This document shows positions 43,541-52,285 of a DNA stretch of 64,000 nucleotides, piece by piece. Below the pieces are notes generated by a model. It saw nothing but the letters and a program-made list of their open reading frames with translations. It did not search any database and had not been told where the DNA came from. The stretch's first letter is position 1, and each line of letters opens with the position of its first letter. Source of the DNA: Halodesulfovibrio aestuarii DSM 17919 = ATCC 29578 (lineage in GTDB: Bacteria; Desulfobacterota; Desulfovibrionia; Desulfovibrionales; Desulfovibrionaceae); NCBI RefSeq assembly GCF_000384815.1, contig NZ_ARQF01000021.1:186001-250000 (forward strand), read 5' to 3'. A program made the translations under genes and the position numbers.

Positions 43541-44068
43541 GCGTGACGTATATACTAGGTAGAAGATGTCAAAAAAAATCGAGCAAACAATGTCACTAAG
43601 TGTGGTTGGGTGTGTTTGTAACTCTATAGTTTTTACTGAATAATGACTTTTTTGCTTGTCTTGGCGATATTCTCATTTTAGTAGTTACTTGCTGACATTG
43701 TTTCGCGATGTTGATGCAATAAGTGATCTGGTTTGTAGGGATGCATGCAGAAGACATTTTTCGGGGGCTAAACTCGTATGTCACTGTAAATACCAGGGTA
43801 GCTTTGGGGAGGTTCAGATGGTTGGGTTCTGTATCTTTCAGCTGTCAACGCGAAATGGTGTCAGCTTTTTTTTGTAGAACATATATTTATTATAAGAAAT
43901 CTGATAATGTTTGGGGATGTGTTGTGCTGTGTTGTATAGCCAGCTAGGGTTTGGATCGAAAAAAAGATTAAATTCGGCATACTATCTTCTGGTTACTTGT
44001 ACTCTGGTAACGTTTTTTATGCGGTTTGTTTTGATAAATTTATACATCGTTTTTACTCAAGGATTATG
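43541..44068. other. Long intergenic region with an unassigned terminator
   Basis: About 530 bases between nfo and the ygjV-like gene. Open frames here are short and have no clear ribosome-binding sites or composition of coding sequence. The one structure is the terminator-like hairpin at 43840-43873, 300 bases after nfo, which may end an unrecognised small RNA or an nfo read-through transcript. Confidence 0.5.
43840..43873 (+). terminator. Terminator-like hairpin in an otherwise empty region
   Basis: AGCTG pairs with CAGCT, extended past one mismatch, and followed by eight T. Confidence 0.6.
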
Positions 44069-44590
44069 ATGTCTGTATTCGTCATTTCACAAATGCTTGT
44101 TGGCGTAGCACTCGTTTTTGATCTTCTGTCTTTCCAATTTAAAAATAGGAAATATATTCTACACGCTATTGCTGCTGCATGTTTTTTTATGGCCGTACAT
44201 TTTTTACTTCTTGAGCAATGGACAGCAACAGTACTGATGGGGGTATCCGGAGCCCGTTATGCTGTGAGCGGATATACAACCGAACGTAGATGGATGTATT
44301 TTTTCTGTATCCTTGCAGTGGCAGGCACCCTGTGGACATACGCAGGCTTGGTCAGCATTCTTAGCTTTGGAGCAACCTTTGTGCTCACTCTTGCAGCCTT
44401 TTCCAAAACAGATAAACGCCTGCGCGAGGTTACATTTTTTGGAGTAGCGCTGTGGATTGTACATAATATTGTTGTCTGGTCACCATCAGCTATCGCGCTG
44501 GAAAGCTTTTTTCTCATGAGTAACGTTGTTGGTTATTATCGGTATTACATTCGTCCCACGAGATCTGATTTGGTTTTAGAACAGGACTAG
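44069..44590 (+). CDS. YgjV-family inner membrane protein
   Basis: 173 residues from the second of two adjacent ATGs (44069), with AAGG at the right distance. Five or six membrane helices. Family features are LLSFQFKNRKYIL, VSGARYAVSGYTTERRWMY and the closing VVGYYRYYI segment. Function unknown. Monocistronic with a strong terminator. Confidence 0.82.
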   Translation: MSVFVISQMLVGVALVFDLLSFQFKNRKYILHAIAAACFFMAVHFLLLEQWTATVLMGVSGARYAVSGYTTERRWMYFFCILAVAGTLWTYAGLVSILSFGATFVLTLAAFSKTDKRLREVTFFGVALWIVHNIVVWSPSAIALESFFLMSNVVGYYRYYIRPTRSDLVLEQD

Positions 44591-44611
44591 CTAAAAATTT
44601 TTATATTGTGC

Positions 44612-44643
44612 AAAGCCCCGCAGTTGATGCGGGGCTTTTTTTG
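44612..44643 (+). terminator. Intrinsic terminator after ygjV-like gene
   Basis: AAAGCCCCGCA pairs with TGCGGGGCTTT around a 5-base loop, followed by a T tract. Confidence 0.92.
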
Positions 44644-44815
44644 TACTCTTTGCTTTGGGGTTTAGAAGAACATATCGCGAACTTTGTGCTGTCTCTTGGA
44701 AATGATGTATTTTAGAGTAACAAAGTGAGAATTATAATGCGGATGTTTATATAATATGTTAATATTGCTGAAATGTTTTTATTTTACCCTTTAAATGTTG
44801 GCAAAGGGGAGGTTT

Positions 44816-45373
44816 ATGCCTCAGAGCAACGATAGGAAGTACCGAAAAAAACTATTGTTGGTAGGGGGTGTAGCCGGTGTGGTATTAAGTATCGTCTTAG
44901 TATTGGCCTCGGGTCATATGATTACATTGACGAATACTGATACTTTTTGTGTGACGTGTCATTCTATGAAACCGTTCAGGCAGGCGTGGGCTGCATCGGT
45001 ACACGGAGGGGATAACCCACAAGGGGTTGTTGCCCAATGTGTTGATTGTCATCTGCCACATGGCACTCTCGTAGAGTACGTTGCAGCAAAGGCGTATACC
45101 GGTACACGTGATATCATAATGAATATGATTATAGACCCCTATGAGTATGACTGGTCACAGCGGCGGAAGTACCGTGAAGAGTTTACGTACGATGAATCCT
45201 GTCGGAAATGTCATGCAAAATTATTAGCACCGAAAATTGGTATTAAAGGTATTTTGGCGCACCGCGAATATTTACGGAAAGAGAATAAATTACGGTGTGT
45301 AAAATGCCACGAGCATGCAGGGCATAAGGACATGATGTATTACGTGAATAAGTATTTTAACAGGGATTCATAA
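44816..45373 (+). CDS. haoC: NapC/NrfH-type tetraheme cytochrome c (HaoC-like quinol oxidase)
   Basis: 185 residues from the ATG at 44816 (GGGGAGG upstream). One N-terminal membrane anchor (about 11-33) and four CxxCH heme sites at C45, C75, C129 and C161. The first heme motif reads CVTCHSMKP, with the Met after CH as in NrfH. Such proteins oxidise menaquinol and pass electrons to a periplasmic cytochrome. The next gene encodes an octaheme HAO-like protein, not pentaheme NrfA, so the pair is best read as haoC-haoA. Confidence 0.88.
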   Translation: MPQSNDRKYRKKLLLVGGVAGVVLSIVLVLASGHMITLTNTDTFCVTCHSMKPFRQAWAASVHGGDNPQGVVAQCVDCHLPHGTLVEYVAAKAYTGTRDIIMNMIIDPYEYDWSQRRKYREEFTYDESCRKCHAKLLAPKIGIKGILAHREYLRKENKLRCVKCHEHAGHKDMMYYVNKYFNRDS

Positions 45374-45417
45374 CTGCAGTTACAAGTGGAAACCTGAACG
45401 TGTGTGGAGGAAAAGGA

Positions 45418-46809
45418 ATGATGATACGGAGGACTTTGGTAATCATGCTTGCAATGGTTATATGCAGCATCTTGGGTGCTGGATATGCCGTGGCTCAGGA
45501 GAGTGTGCAGAAAGTACCAAAAGCTATGTCACAGGGGGATGCAACCCTTGGAGGAATACACAAGCAGATTCTCGTACAGCGTGGCCTTTCTGAAGCGGCT
45601 AAAAAATGTATTGAATGCCATGCAAAGGAAACTCCCGGTATTGTAGATAACTGGAGAAACGGGCGCATGGCTCATGCGCAGGTTTCTTGTTATGATTGCC
45701 ATGTTGTAGAAAAAACTTCTCCAATGGCCAGTCAGTGTAACGGCGTTCGGGGAACAAATATTTACACCAGTCCGATGGTTTCTTCAAAAACCTGTTCCCG
45801 TTGCCATCCTGTAGAGGTATCGCAGTTCCTTGAAAGTTCTCATGCAAAACCGGCATCAGAGCCTATTATGAATAATCCGACTTTCAATAAGTTGATGTAT
45901 TACTACGAAGGTCTTGAGTTTACCGGTGTTGATCGTAACAGCCCTGAAGGCATGGCACCACGTGCTTCCGGTTGTCAGATGTGTCACGGTACTATTATTC
46001 AACTCGGTGCTGACAATAAGCCTGTCAACATGACATGGCCTGCCGGCCCCGGTCAGCGTTATCCGGACGGTTCTGTAGGGAACTGTTCTGTATGCCACAC
46101 CCGTCATATGTTCTCTATTGCTGAAGCACGGAAACCGGAATCTTGTGGTACTTGCCATCTTGGGCCAGACCATCCGAATATTGAAATTTATGAGCAATCC
46201 AAACATGGTCAGATTTATGCTGCTCATGAAGCAGATTGGAATTTTGGTGCAGCACCGGATACATGGGAACCGGGAGATTATGATGCCCCTACTTGTGCTG
46301 TATGTCATTTGAGTGGCATTGGTGAATTGAGTACTACCCATAATCCTGAAACACGTCTCAAGTGGCAACTCTACAGTAAGCGTTCTGAGATTAGATCAGG
46401 CACACGCGGCGCTGGTGAAGAAGGTGCCAAACGTATGCGTTTGGTATGTACGAACTGCCACTCCACACTCCATACAGATTCAACAATGGCTACACTTGAT
46501 GCTTCTGTTGCGCTCTATAATATCTACTGGGATAAAGCTGTAGCTATGAAGAAAGAACTCGCTGAGAAGAAACTACTTGGTGACGATCCTTGGAAGGACG
46601 GCTTCCAGCGGCTGATGTACTACCTCTGGCATCATGAAGGCCGTCGAGCCCGTCAAGGTGCCGCTATGAACGGGCCTGATTATGCTCACTGGCACGGCTT
46701 CTTCCAGCTCTTCCAGATGTTCATGGACATGCAGGCCATTTATGACTGGCGCATTAAAAATGGCAAAATAGAAGATCTGACTAATGTTGCCTGTCCTGGT
46801 CCTGACTAG
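45418..46809 (+). CDS. haoA: Octaheme c-type cytochrome, hydroxylamine oxidoreductase family
   Basis: 463 residues from the ATG at 45418, placed by GGAGG 7 bases upstream. Signal peptide about 1-27 (AVA-QE). Eight CxxCH sites at C64, C91, C126, C186, C223, C243, C293 and C344, followed by a heme-free helical C-terminus ([25 protein letters not shown]). Eight hemes and this tail mark the HAO family rather than NrfA. With a NapC/NrfH-type partner it resembles epsilonproteobacterial Hao, which is thought to reduce nitrite or hydroxylamine rather than oxidise hydroxylamine. Whether the HAO cross-linking Tyr is present cannot be settled by eye. Confidence 0.9.
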   Translation: MMIRRTLVIMLAMVICSILGAGYAVAQESVQKVPKAMSQGDATLGGIHKQILVQRGLSEAAKKCIECHAKETPGIVDNWRNGRMAHAQVSCYDCHVVEKTSPMASQCNGVRGTNIYTSPMVSSKTCSRCHPVEVSQFLESSHAKPASEPIMNNPTFNKLMYYYEGLEFTGVDRNSPEGMAPRASGCQMCHGTIIQLGADNKPVNMTWPAGPGQRYPDGSVGNCSVCHTRHMFSIAEARKPESCGTCHLGPDHPNIEIYEQSKHGQIYAAHEADWNFGAAPDTWEPGDYDAPTCAVCHLSGIGELSTTHNPETRLKWQLYSKRSEIRSGTRGAGEEGAKRMRLVCTNCHSTLHTDSTMATLDASVALYNIYWDKAVAMKKELAEKKLLGDDPWKDGFQRLMYYLWHHEGRRARQGAAMNGPDYAHWHGFFQLFQMFMDMQAIYDWRIKNGKIEDLTNVACPGPD

Positions 46810-46820
46810 CAGGTTCATGT

Positions 46821-46840
46821 CTGTACTGTACTGTACTGTA
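46821..46840. repeat. Four tandem copies of CTGTA
   Basis: A 5-base microsatellite just after the haoA stop codon and directly before its terminator. Confidence 0.9.
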
Positions 46841-46841
46841 A

Positions 46842-46874
46842 TAAAAAAACCCGCTGTAACAAGCGGGTTTTTAT
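46842..46874 (+). terminator. Terminator of haoCA
   Basis: AAAAACCCGCT pairs with AGCGGGTTTTT around a 6-base loop. Confidence 0.92.
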
Positions 46875-46923
46875 CGTTCTATGAATCCTGTGCGTCGGTA
46901 ATAACTACATGTCGAAGATAAAG

Positions 46924-47373
46924 TTATTCGGAAGGAACACCTTTGAAAGAAGGCAACAGAGCTTTTTTAGCAAGCTTGGCATCAACTGTGAGGATAGGGC
47001 CTTCTTCTGTTTCGTGTACTTTGTAGTCTGTAATGACACGTAGATCGTTCGGGTGCATTACTTCTTTTTGGCGAACCATTTCTTCTACGATATCGACAAG
47101 CGTGGTCTTGGTTTCGTCAGTCAGGTCAAATTGTGCAAGAGAGCGGTGCAGGCCGTCTTCCCAACGGTCGCGTGGAAGAAAAGATGCGTTCCACGCAAAT
47201 ACGCCAAGACCGATGGCATTGTCGTCTCCGCTCAGGCTTTCGGATTCCGCAAGAAGCGGTTTACAAAATTTCATCACGGTGTCGGAGAAATCGTCAGCAG
47301 TAGATGCTTTACGGCGTTTTATGGCAGCAATGCGCTTTTTTATCTTCTGTTGGTCTTTTTTGGATTTAGCCAT
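46924..47373 (-). CDS. Hypothetical protein
   Basis: 149 residues from the ATG at 47373 with AAGGAG upstream. The N-terminus is strongly basic (KSKKDQQKIKKRIAAIKRRK); the rest is mixed alpha/beta with GLGVFAWNASFLPRDRWEDG and VITDYKVHETEEG. No membrane segment or known motif. I do not recognise a family. The basic start might bind nucleic acid, which is speculation. Confidence 0.7.
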   Translation of the reverse strand: MAKSKKDQQKIKKRIAAIKRRKASTADDFSDTVMKFCKPLLAESESLSGDDNAIGLGVFAWNASFLPRDRWEDGLHRSLAQFDLTDETKTTLVDIVEEMVRQKEVMHPNDLRVITDYKVHETEEGPILTVDAKLAKKALLPSFKGVPSE

Positions 47374-47480
47374 GCAGGGCTCCTTTTTCATAAGATGTCT
47401 GCCGCGTCATAGTGTTTTTATGAAAGAAGAGCAATATGCAGGCGTAAAACGCAGATGGCATCAGACTTCAACAGATGATG

Positions 47481-48119
47481 TTAGGCTTTTTTACGGTAGT
47501 GCATGAAAGCTGCAAGTCCGAGGAGTCCGAGTATATAGCCGATTCCGCCGAAGATATCCTTCATGCTTGCTGTTGGCTGCAGAACTTCAGCGCTAAGTTT
47601 TCCAATTTTTGCCTTCACAGGAATAAGTTCCTGTCGAACGGCGTTTCGTATGAGCGTATCAAGTTCGCTCTTGGTCAGGGTGACCGTTGCGGCGTTGTTT
47701 GTTGCTTTCTGTGCAGGTGCTTCTGCTTTCACCACTTCGCTTGATTGACTTTCTGCTACCGGAGCTGAAACAGGAGCTGCGTCTGTGTAGTCTTCAGCTT
47801 CAAGTGTCCATGCGCCCGCGTGCCCTTGGCCGGCATCCAATGCAATAATAATAGGATCCTTGGCCTTTATGGCGTCAGCAGAAAGGGTGAAAGACCATTC
47901 TCCGTTTGTGTCGGTGGTACCTTTTGCAACTGTTTTTCCTGTCTTTTTGTCAGTAGCGGTTACAGCACAATTTTGTGCCTTGTTTCCACTGGAGAAAAAA
48001 GATTCCGTATGTATTGTTGTTCCCTCTGCCCATGCAAAAATGTTTACTCTATGGGCAAAGGCGGAGGTTGTAAGAACACAGGTGATGATCAGTGCAAGTG
48101 TTATGGCTGGTAAACGCAT
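47481..48119 (-). CDS. NikL-like periplasmic protein of nickel/cobalt uptake
   Basis: 212 residues from the ATG at 48119 (AGGAG upstream). Signal peptide 1-22 (SAFA) leaves a mature N-terminus starting HRVNIFAWAEG, a possible metal-binding end as in NikL-type accessory proteins. A beta-sandwich domain (about 25-125) is followed by an Ala/Glu-rich linker, a helix and a C-terminal membrane anchor (IGYILGLLGLAAFMHYRKKA). The usual partners NikM, NikN, NikQ or NikO are not in the window. Divergent from the thi operon. Confidence 0.65.
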   Translation of the reverse strand: MRLPAITLALIITCVLTTSAFAHRVNIFAWAEGTTIHTESFFSSGNKAQNCAVTATDKKTGKTVAKGTTDTNGEWSFTLSADAIKAKDPIIIALDAGQGHAGAWTLEAEDYTDAAPVSAPVAESQSSEVVKAEAPAQKATNNAATVTLTKSELDTLIRNAVRQELIPVKAKIGKLSAEVLQPTASMKDIFGGIGYILGLLGLAAFMHYRKKA

Positions 48120-48350
48120 ATTGGCTCCTGCTGGGTTTGCTGAATGTTGCACCGTTAGATTGAAGGTGTATAACGGCAACAAATTATCGCGTCCGTGTGA
48201 CGATATATAAAAAAGTAGCACGGATCAAGAGGTCTATGCCGAATGTGTTTTATTCATTATAATAAATGAAAATAAGGAATTATCATGGAAAAAGTGAGAT
48301 TGATTAAATAAACAGCTTTACAGGATTGTTAATCCTTACTATGTATATTC

Positions 48351-48449
48351 CAACAGCTAGGGGGGCCTTAACAGGCTGAGAGTGAGCGTAGGAGTTCTGA
48401 CCCTTGAACCTGATGTGGTTTGTACCACCGGAGGAAAGCGAAACTGTTT
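48351..48449 (+). promoter_or_regulatory. TPP riboswitch aptamer 1
   Basis: The THI-box consensus is clear: AGGGGGGCC, GGCTGAGAGTGAG, then ACCCTTGAACCTGATGTGG and ACCACCGGAGGAAAG. ACAG at 48353 and CTGT at 48443 close helix P1. It senses thiamine pyrophosphate in the leader of thiSGHFE. Confidence 0.93.
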
Positions 48450-48460
48450 ATGAGAACTAT

Positions 48461-48490
48461 AAGCTTATCCGAAGGGGTAAGCTTTTTTTT
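48461..48490 (+). terminator. Terminator of TPP riboswitch 1
   Basis: AAGCTTATCC pairs with GGGTAAGCTT around GAAG, followed by eight T; the expected expression platform of the first aptamer. Confidence 0.9.
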
Positions 48491-48500
48491 ATGCCTGTAG

Positions 48501-48523
48501 CGTAAAACGTACGACGTTTTACG
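48501..48523. repeat. 10-bp inverted repeat between the two riboswitches
   Basis: CGTAAAACGT and ACGTTTTACG are exact inverted copies 3 bases apart, with no T tract after them. Could be a protein site or a structural spacer. Confidence 0.75.
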
Positions 48524-48544
48524 GGATACAGGGTGTGTCAACAT

Positions 48545-48637
48545 ACAGCTAGGGGAGCCTTCGGGCTGAGAGTGAACGTTGTGTTCAGACCCTTTGAACC
48601 TGACGCGGTTTATACCGCCGGAGGAAGGCTAAGTACT
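48545..48637 (+). promoter_or_regulatory. TPP riboswitch aptamer 2
   Basis: Second full THI-box: AGGGGAGCC, GGGCTGAGAGTGAA, ACCCTTTGAACCTGACGCGG and CCGCCGGAGGAAGG. It matches the consensus slightly better than the first (CCCTTTGAACCTGA). Confidence 0.94.
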
Positions 48638-48651
48638 TAACTCGTATTCTG

Positions 48652-48677
48652 AGCTTGCCTTCGTGCAAGCTTTTTTT
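48652..48677 (+). terminator. Terminator of TPP riboswitch 2
   Basis: AGCTTGC pairs with GCAAGCT around 6 bases, followed by a T tract, 30 bases before the thiS start. Confidence 0.88.
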
Positions 48678-48707
48678 ATGCGATTAAAGCAGCAAAGGAA
48701 CCCTATA

Positions 48708-48908
48708 ATGCAGCTAACTGTAAATGGTCAGATGCAACTGTGCAATGACGACACAACCCTGCTTGAATATCTGCAGGGCAACGGCGTGGATGTAAAAGCG
48801 ATTGTCGTAGAACTGAATCGAACCGTTGTGAAGGCTGATGATTTTGGAACTACCGTACTTAATGACGGGGATGTATTGGAAATCCTGCAATTCGTAGGAG
48901 GGGGCTAA
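48708..48908 (+). CDS. thiS: Sulfur carrier protein ThiS
   Basis: 66 residues from the ATG at 48708 (AAAGGA upstream). Ubiquitin-like fold ending in the required Gly-Gly (QFVGGG), whose C-terminus is adenylated by ThiF and thiocarboxylated to supply sulfur for the thiazole ring. The stop codon overlaps the thiG start by one base. First gene of thiSGHFE. Confidence 0.95.
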   Translation: MQLTVNGQMQLCNDDTTLLEYLQGNGVDVKAIVVELNRTVVKADDFGTTVLNDGDVLEILQFVGGG

Positions 48909-49696
48909 TGGAAGCGAACAACAACGACGCACTGGTTATCGGCGGAGTCAGCCTGACCAGCAGACTTTTCACCGGAACCGGTAAATATGGCTCAGATACA
49001 ATCATTCCTGATGTGTGCGAAGCGTCCGGATCTCAGGTTATCACTGTAGCGTTACGAAGAGTCGACACAAACGCTGCAACAGGGAATGTAATGCAGCACA
49101 TCCCTGAGCACATGCAACTGTTGCCGAACACCTCCGGTGCGCGCAATGCCGACGAAGCAGTTCGAATTGCTCGCTTGGCGCGCGCGGCCGGGTGTGGTGA
49201 CTGGATTAAAATTGAAGTTATCTCCGACAATAAATACTTATTGCCGGACGGGTACGAAACCGCAAAGGCTACAGAAATCCTTGCTAAAGAAGGGTTTGTT
49301 GTTCTGCCGTATGTAAATGCGGATTTGTATGTTGCGCGCGATCTGGTGAATGCCGGAGCCGCAGCCGTAATGCCTCTTGGTGCTCCTATCGGCAGTAACC
49401 GCGGGCTGATGACAAAAGAAATGGTTCGTATTCTGATTGATGAGATTGCATTACCGATTATTGTTGATGCAGGAATAGGCGCTCCGTCTCAGGCGTGTGA
49501 GGCTATGGAAATGGGTGCAGCAGCTTGTCTGGTAAATACCGCCATCGCAGCCTCCGGAGACCCTGTGGCAATGGGGCGGGCTTTTGGTGAAGCTGTCCGT
49601 GCAGGCCGCGCTGCGTATCTTGCGCAGACTGCAACCGTATCAACAGGCACTGCTGATGCCTCATCTCCTTTGACCGGCTTTTTAGGCGGTATGTAA
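48908..49696 (+). CDS. thiG: Thiazole synthase ThiG
   Basis: 262 residues, TIM barrel. It joins deoxyxylulose phosphate, dehydroglycine and ThiS thiocarboxylate into the thiazole. Signatures are [19 protein letters not shown]-type [32 protein letters not shown], the VLPYVNAD segment and [14 protein letters not shown]. The imine-forming Lys is expected in WIKIEVI. Confidence 0.96.
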   Translation: MEANNNDALVIGGVSLTSRLFTGTGKYGSDTIIPDVCEASGSQVITVALRRVDTNAATGNVMQHIPEHMQLLPNTSGARNADEAVRIARLARAAGCGDWIKIEVISDNKYLLPDGYETAKATEILAKEGFVVLPYVNADLYVARDLVNAGAAAVMPLGAPIGSNRGLMTKEMVRILIDEIALPIIVDAGIGAPSQACEAMEMGAAACLVNTAIAASGDPVAMGRAFGEAVRAGRAAYLAQTATVSTGTADASSPLTGFLGGM

Positions 49697-49697
49697 C

Positions 49698-50804
49698 ATG
49701 GGATTTTCTGAGATTCTTTCGCAGTACGATTCGTTGGATATGGCAACGTATCTGGCAGCAGTTACGCCTGCCGATGTGGAGAGAGTGCTTGCAAAGCACT
49801 CGTTGACGCCACTCGATTACCTGACGTTGCTTTCTCCTGCAGCGGAGGGCATGCTTGAGGCCATGGCACAGAAAGCCAATGGCATTTCTATGCGTCACTT
49901 TGGAAAGACAATTCAACTCTTTACACCACTGTATCTTGCAAACTTTTGTACCAACCAGTGTGTATATTGCGGATTTAATACTGCAAACCGTATTCCGCGA
50001 TCACAACTTTCTGCGGATGAGGTACGTAAAGAAGGTGAAGCAATTGCGGCAACCGGATTGAAGCATCTCCTTATTCTAACGGGAGATGCCCCGTCTAAGT
50101 CGACAGTAGAGTATATTGGAGACTGTGCCAAAATTTTAGGCGAGTACTTCCCTTCGGTCAGTATCGAAGTTTACGCGCTGACACAGGATGAATACGCGTA
50201 CCTTGAAACATGCGGCGTTGACGGGCTGACTCTTTTTCAGGAAACGTACAACAAAACGCTCTATAAAGAATTGCACCCTAAGGGGCCGAAACGTAATTAT
50301 GATTTTAGACTTGATGCTCCGGAACGTGGGTGTCAGGCAGGATTTCGTTCGGTAACCATTGGTGCGCTGCTCGGACTGGAGGCAGTATGGCAGCGCGATG
50401 CATTTTTTACAGGTCTGCATGCAGGGTACTTACAGGATAACTACCCGGGAACAAGCATTGCTATTTCACCACCGAGAATGCGTCCGCATGTGGGATCATA
50501 TGAACCTGCATCCATTGTGACGGACAGGAATTTAGTACAGTACGTTCTGGCGCTGCGTATTTTTCTGCATAATGTGGGTATCACTGTATCAACTCGTGAA
50601 TCTGCATCACTGCGTGATAACATGATGCCGCTTGGTGTTACCAAAATGTCTGCCGGCGTTACCACTGCAGTTGGAGGGCATACGGCTGAAGATAACGGTA
50701 CCGCGCAATTTGATATCTCAGATCCTCGCAGCGTTGAAGAAATGTGCAGAGCAATTGAATCAAAAGGGTTCCAGCCTGTATTTAAAGATTGGCAACCTTT
50801 TTAG
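49698..50804 (+). CDS. thiH: 2-iminoacetate synthase ThiH
   Basis: 368 residues, radical-SAM tyrosine lyase that makes dehydroglycine (2-iminoacetate) for ThiG. The cluster motif is CTNQCVYCGF (CxxxCxxC) near residue 84. The conserved FQETYN and GLHPKGPKRNYDFRLD-like regions follow, and the C-terminus has MSAGVTTAVGGH. One base after thiG. Use of ThiH rather than the oxygen-dependent ThiO fits an anaerobe. Confidence 0.95.
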   Translation: MGFSEILSQYDSLDMATYLAAVTPADVERVLAKHSLTPLDYLTLLSPAAEGMLEAMAQKANGISMRHFGKTIQLFTPLYLANFCTNQCVYCGFNTANRIPRSQLSADEVRKEGEAIAATGLKHLLILTGDAPSKSTVEYIGDCAKILGEYFPSVSIEVYALTQDEYAYLETCGVDGLTLFQETYNKTLYKELHPKGPKRNYDFRLDAPERGCQAGFRSVTIGALLGLEAVWQRDAFFTGLHAGYLQDNYPGTSIAISPPRMRPHVGSYEPASIVTDRNLVQYVLALRIFLHNVGITVSTRESASLRDNMMPLGVTKMSAGVTTAVGGHTAEDNGTAQFDISDPRSVEEMCRAIESKGFQPVFKDWQPF

Positions 50805-50822
50805 TTCATGCAGGAAGATCGT

Positions 50823-51434
50823 ATGGGTACTCATTCCGTATTGCAGGCTGGCTTGGCTCGTTATCTTACTCCAGAGCAGATGCAAAAACTTGCTTCTGTG
50901 ACTGTGGGGATTGCCGGTTGCGGCGGGTTGGGGTCTAACAGTGCCTTTATGTTAGCTCGAAGCGGCATCCGGAACTTTGTCATTGTGGATTATGATGTAG
51001 TGGACTCTTCAAATCTGAACAGACAGTTCTTTTTTGAAGATCAGCTTGGGTTGTCAAAAGTTGAAGTGTGCAGGGCTAACCTGCTCCGAATAGACAATAC
51101 CTTGACCATTACGACACATAATGCTCGGATAACACCACACACCGCACCGCAATACTTTGCCGGCTGTGATATTATTCTTGAAGCTCTGGACAGTGTTGAC
51201 GGTAAAAAGATGATGGCAGAGTTGTATTTGTCTGATTCGCGTCTGTTTGTCTCAGCTTCCGGTATGGCAGGCTGGGGTGAACCGTATATGCAGAAACGAA
51301 AAATTCGTGATGATGCTGTTCTTGTTGGTGATTTTACAACTGATATTGCCGATCATCCGCCTATGGCGCCCAAAGTGCTTATGGCAGCCGCTATGCAGGC
51401 AGATGTAGTGCTAACGCATATTTTGGGGAAGTAG
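50823..51434 (+). CDS. thiF: ThiS adenylyltransferase ThiF (short form)
   Basis: 203 residues from the ATG at 50823, which has AGGAAG upstream; an ATG at 50808 is in frame. E1-like Rossmann domain with the nucleotide loop GIAGCGGLGSN, then VDYDVVDSSNLNRQ and LEALDSVDGK. The zinc CxxC pairs of E. coli ThiF are absent, as in the short ThiF group of clostridia and deltaproteobacteria. It activates ThiS. Confidence 0.92.
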   Translation: MGTHSVLQAGLARYLTPEQMQKLASVTVGIAGCGGLGSNSAFMLARSGIRNFVIVDYDVVDSSNLNRQFFFEDQLGLSKVEVCRANLLRIDNTLTITTHNARITPHTAPQYFAGCDIILEALDSVDGKKMMAELYLSDSRLFVSASGMAGWGEPYMQKRKIRDDAVLVGDFTTDIADHPPMAPKVLMAAAMQADVVLTHILGK

Positions 51435-51435
51435 T

Positions 51436-52074
51436 ATGAATTTTCAAGAAATTTTAGATACCGATATCTATGCATTGACCGACGAAGGTTTGTCCAAAGG
51501 CCGGTCTAATATTGAAGTGGTTGATGCCATGCTTAAGGCTGGCATTAAAGTTCTTCAATATAGAGAAAAAGACAAAAAATCTGGCGTAATGCTGGATGAA
51601 TGTTTACAGATTCGTGCCATGACAAGGCAGGCAGGTTGTAAGTTTATTGTTAACGACTATGTAGACATCGCTATTCTATGTGATGCAGACGGCGTACATG
51701 TCGGACAAGAAGATATACCAGTACCTAAAGTGCGTCAGCTTCTTGGTGCAGATAAAATTATCGGGCTTTCCACCCACACACCAGAAGAATGTAAGCGTGC
51801 TATTGAACTTGGCGCGGACTACGTTGGTGTAGGGCCGATTTTCGCGACCCAGACTAAAAAAGATGTCTGTGCTCCGGTTGGATATGAATATCTTGAGTAT
51901 GTTACTAAGCAACATAGCATACCGCACGTAGCCATCGGCGGAATCAAGCTGCACAATATTCAGGATGTGGCACAGCACGGTGCCCGTTGCTGTGCAATTG
52001 TTTCTGAGATTGTAGGTGCAGATGACATAACTGCAACCGTGCTTGCATTGCGTAAGGCAATGGCCTCCAAGTAA
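51436..52074 (+). CDS. thiE: Thiamine-phosphate synthase ThiE
   Basis: 212 residues, couples HMP pyrophosphate and thiazole phosphate to thiamine phosphate. TIM-barrel marks are YALTDEGLSKGRS, LQYREKDK, FIVNDYVDIA, DGVHVGQED, GLSTHTPEE, YVGVGPIFATQTKKD and IPHVAIGGI. One base after thiF; last gene of the operon. Confidence 0.95.
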   Translation: MNFQEILDTDIYALTDEGLSKGRSNIEVVDAMLKAGIKVLQYREKDKKSGVMLDECLQIRAMTRQAGCKFIVNDYVDIAILCDADGVHVGQEDIPVPKVRQLLGADKIIGLSTHTPEECKRAIELGADYVGVGPIFATQTKKDVCAPVGYEYLEYVTKQHSIPHVAIGGIKLHNIQDVAQHGARCCAIVSEIVGADDITATVLALRKAMASK

Positions 52075-52102
52075 CGGCTAGTTAACAAGAGAAAACAGCA
52101 AG

Positions 52103-52136
52103 GCTGCCCTTCGTAAAGAAGGGCAGCTTTTTTTTG
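52103..52136 (+). terminator. Terminator of the thi operon
   Basis: GCTGCCCTTC pairs with GAAGGGCAGC around a 5-base loop, followed by eight T. Confidence 0.93.
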
Positions 52137-52285
52137 TGGAATTTTCGTCATGAACTAACTCTTATTGGTTGGGGATTTTGTAAAAATAACAAGAAATCAA
52201 TAAGGTAATCCTGTTGTTGCTTGTGTGTTTTAGGTACTAATTGAATATGCGTCTTGTATTCTTTGTCAGATTTGAAGGAGCGCAT

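Noticed and set aside
43656-43947. Two overlapping short frames in the nfo-ygjV gap
   Set aside because: They lack clear ribosome-binding sites, look unlike proteins and cross the T-tract hairpin.
44650-44815. FNR/CRP/HcpR-type palindrome upstream of haoC
   Set aside because: Only half-site-like TTTGTG segments are seen, with no symmetric partner at the right distance.
45418-46809. Calling the multiheme gene nrfA because an nrfH-like gene precedes it
   Set aside because: It has eight CxxCH motifs and no CxxCK catalytic heme site, so it belongs to the HAO group rather than pentaheme NrfA.
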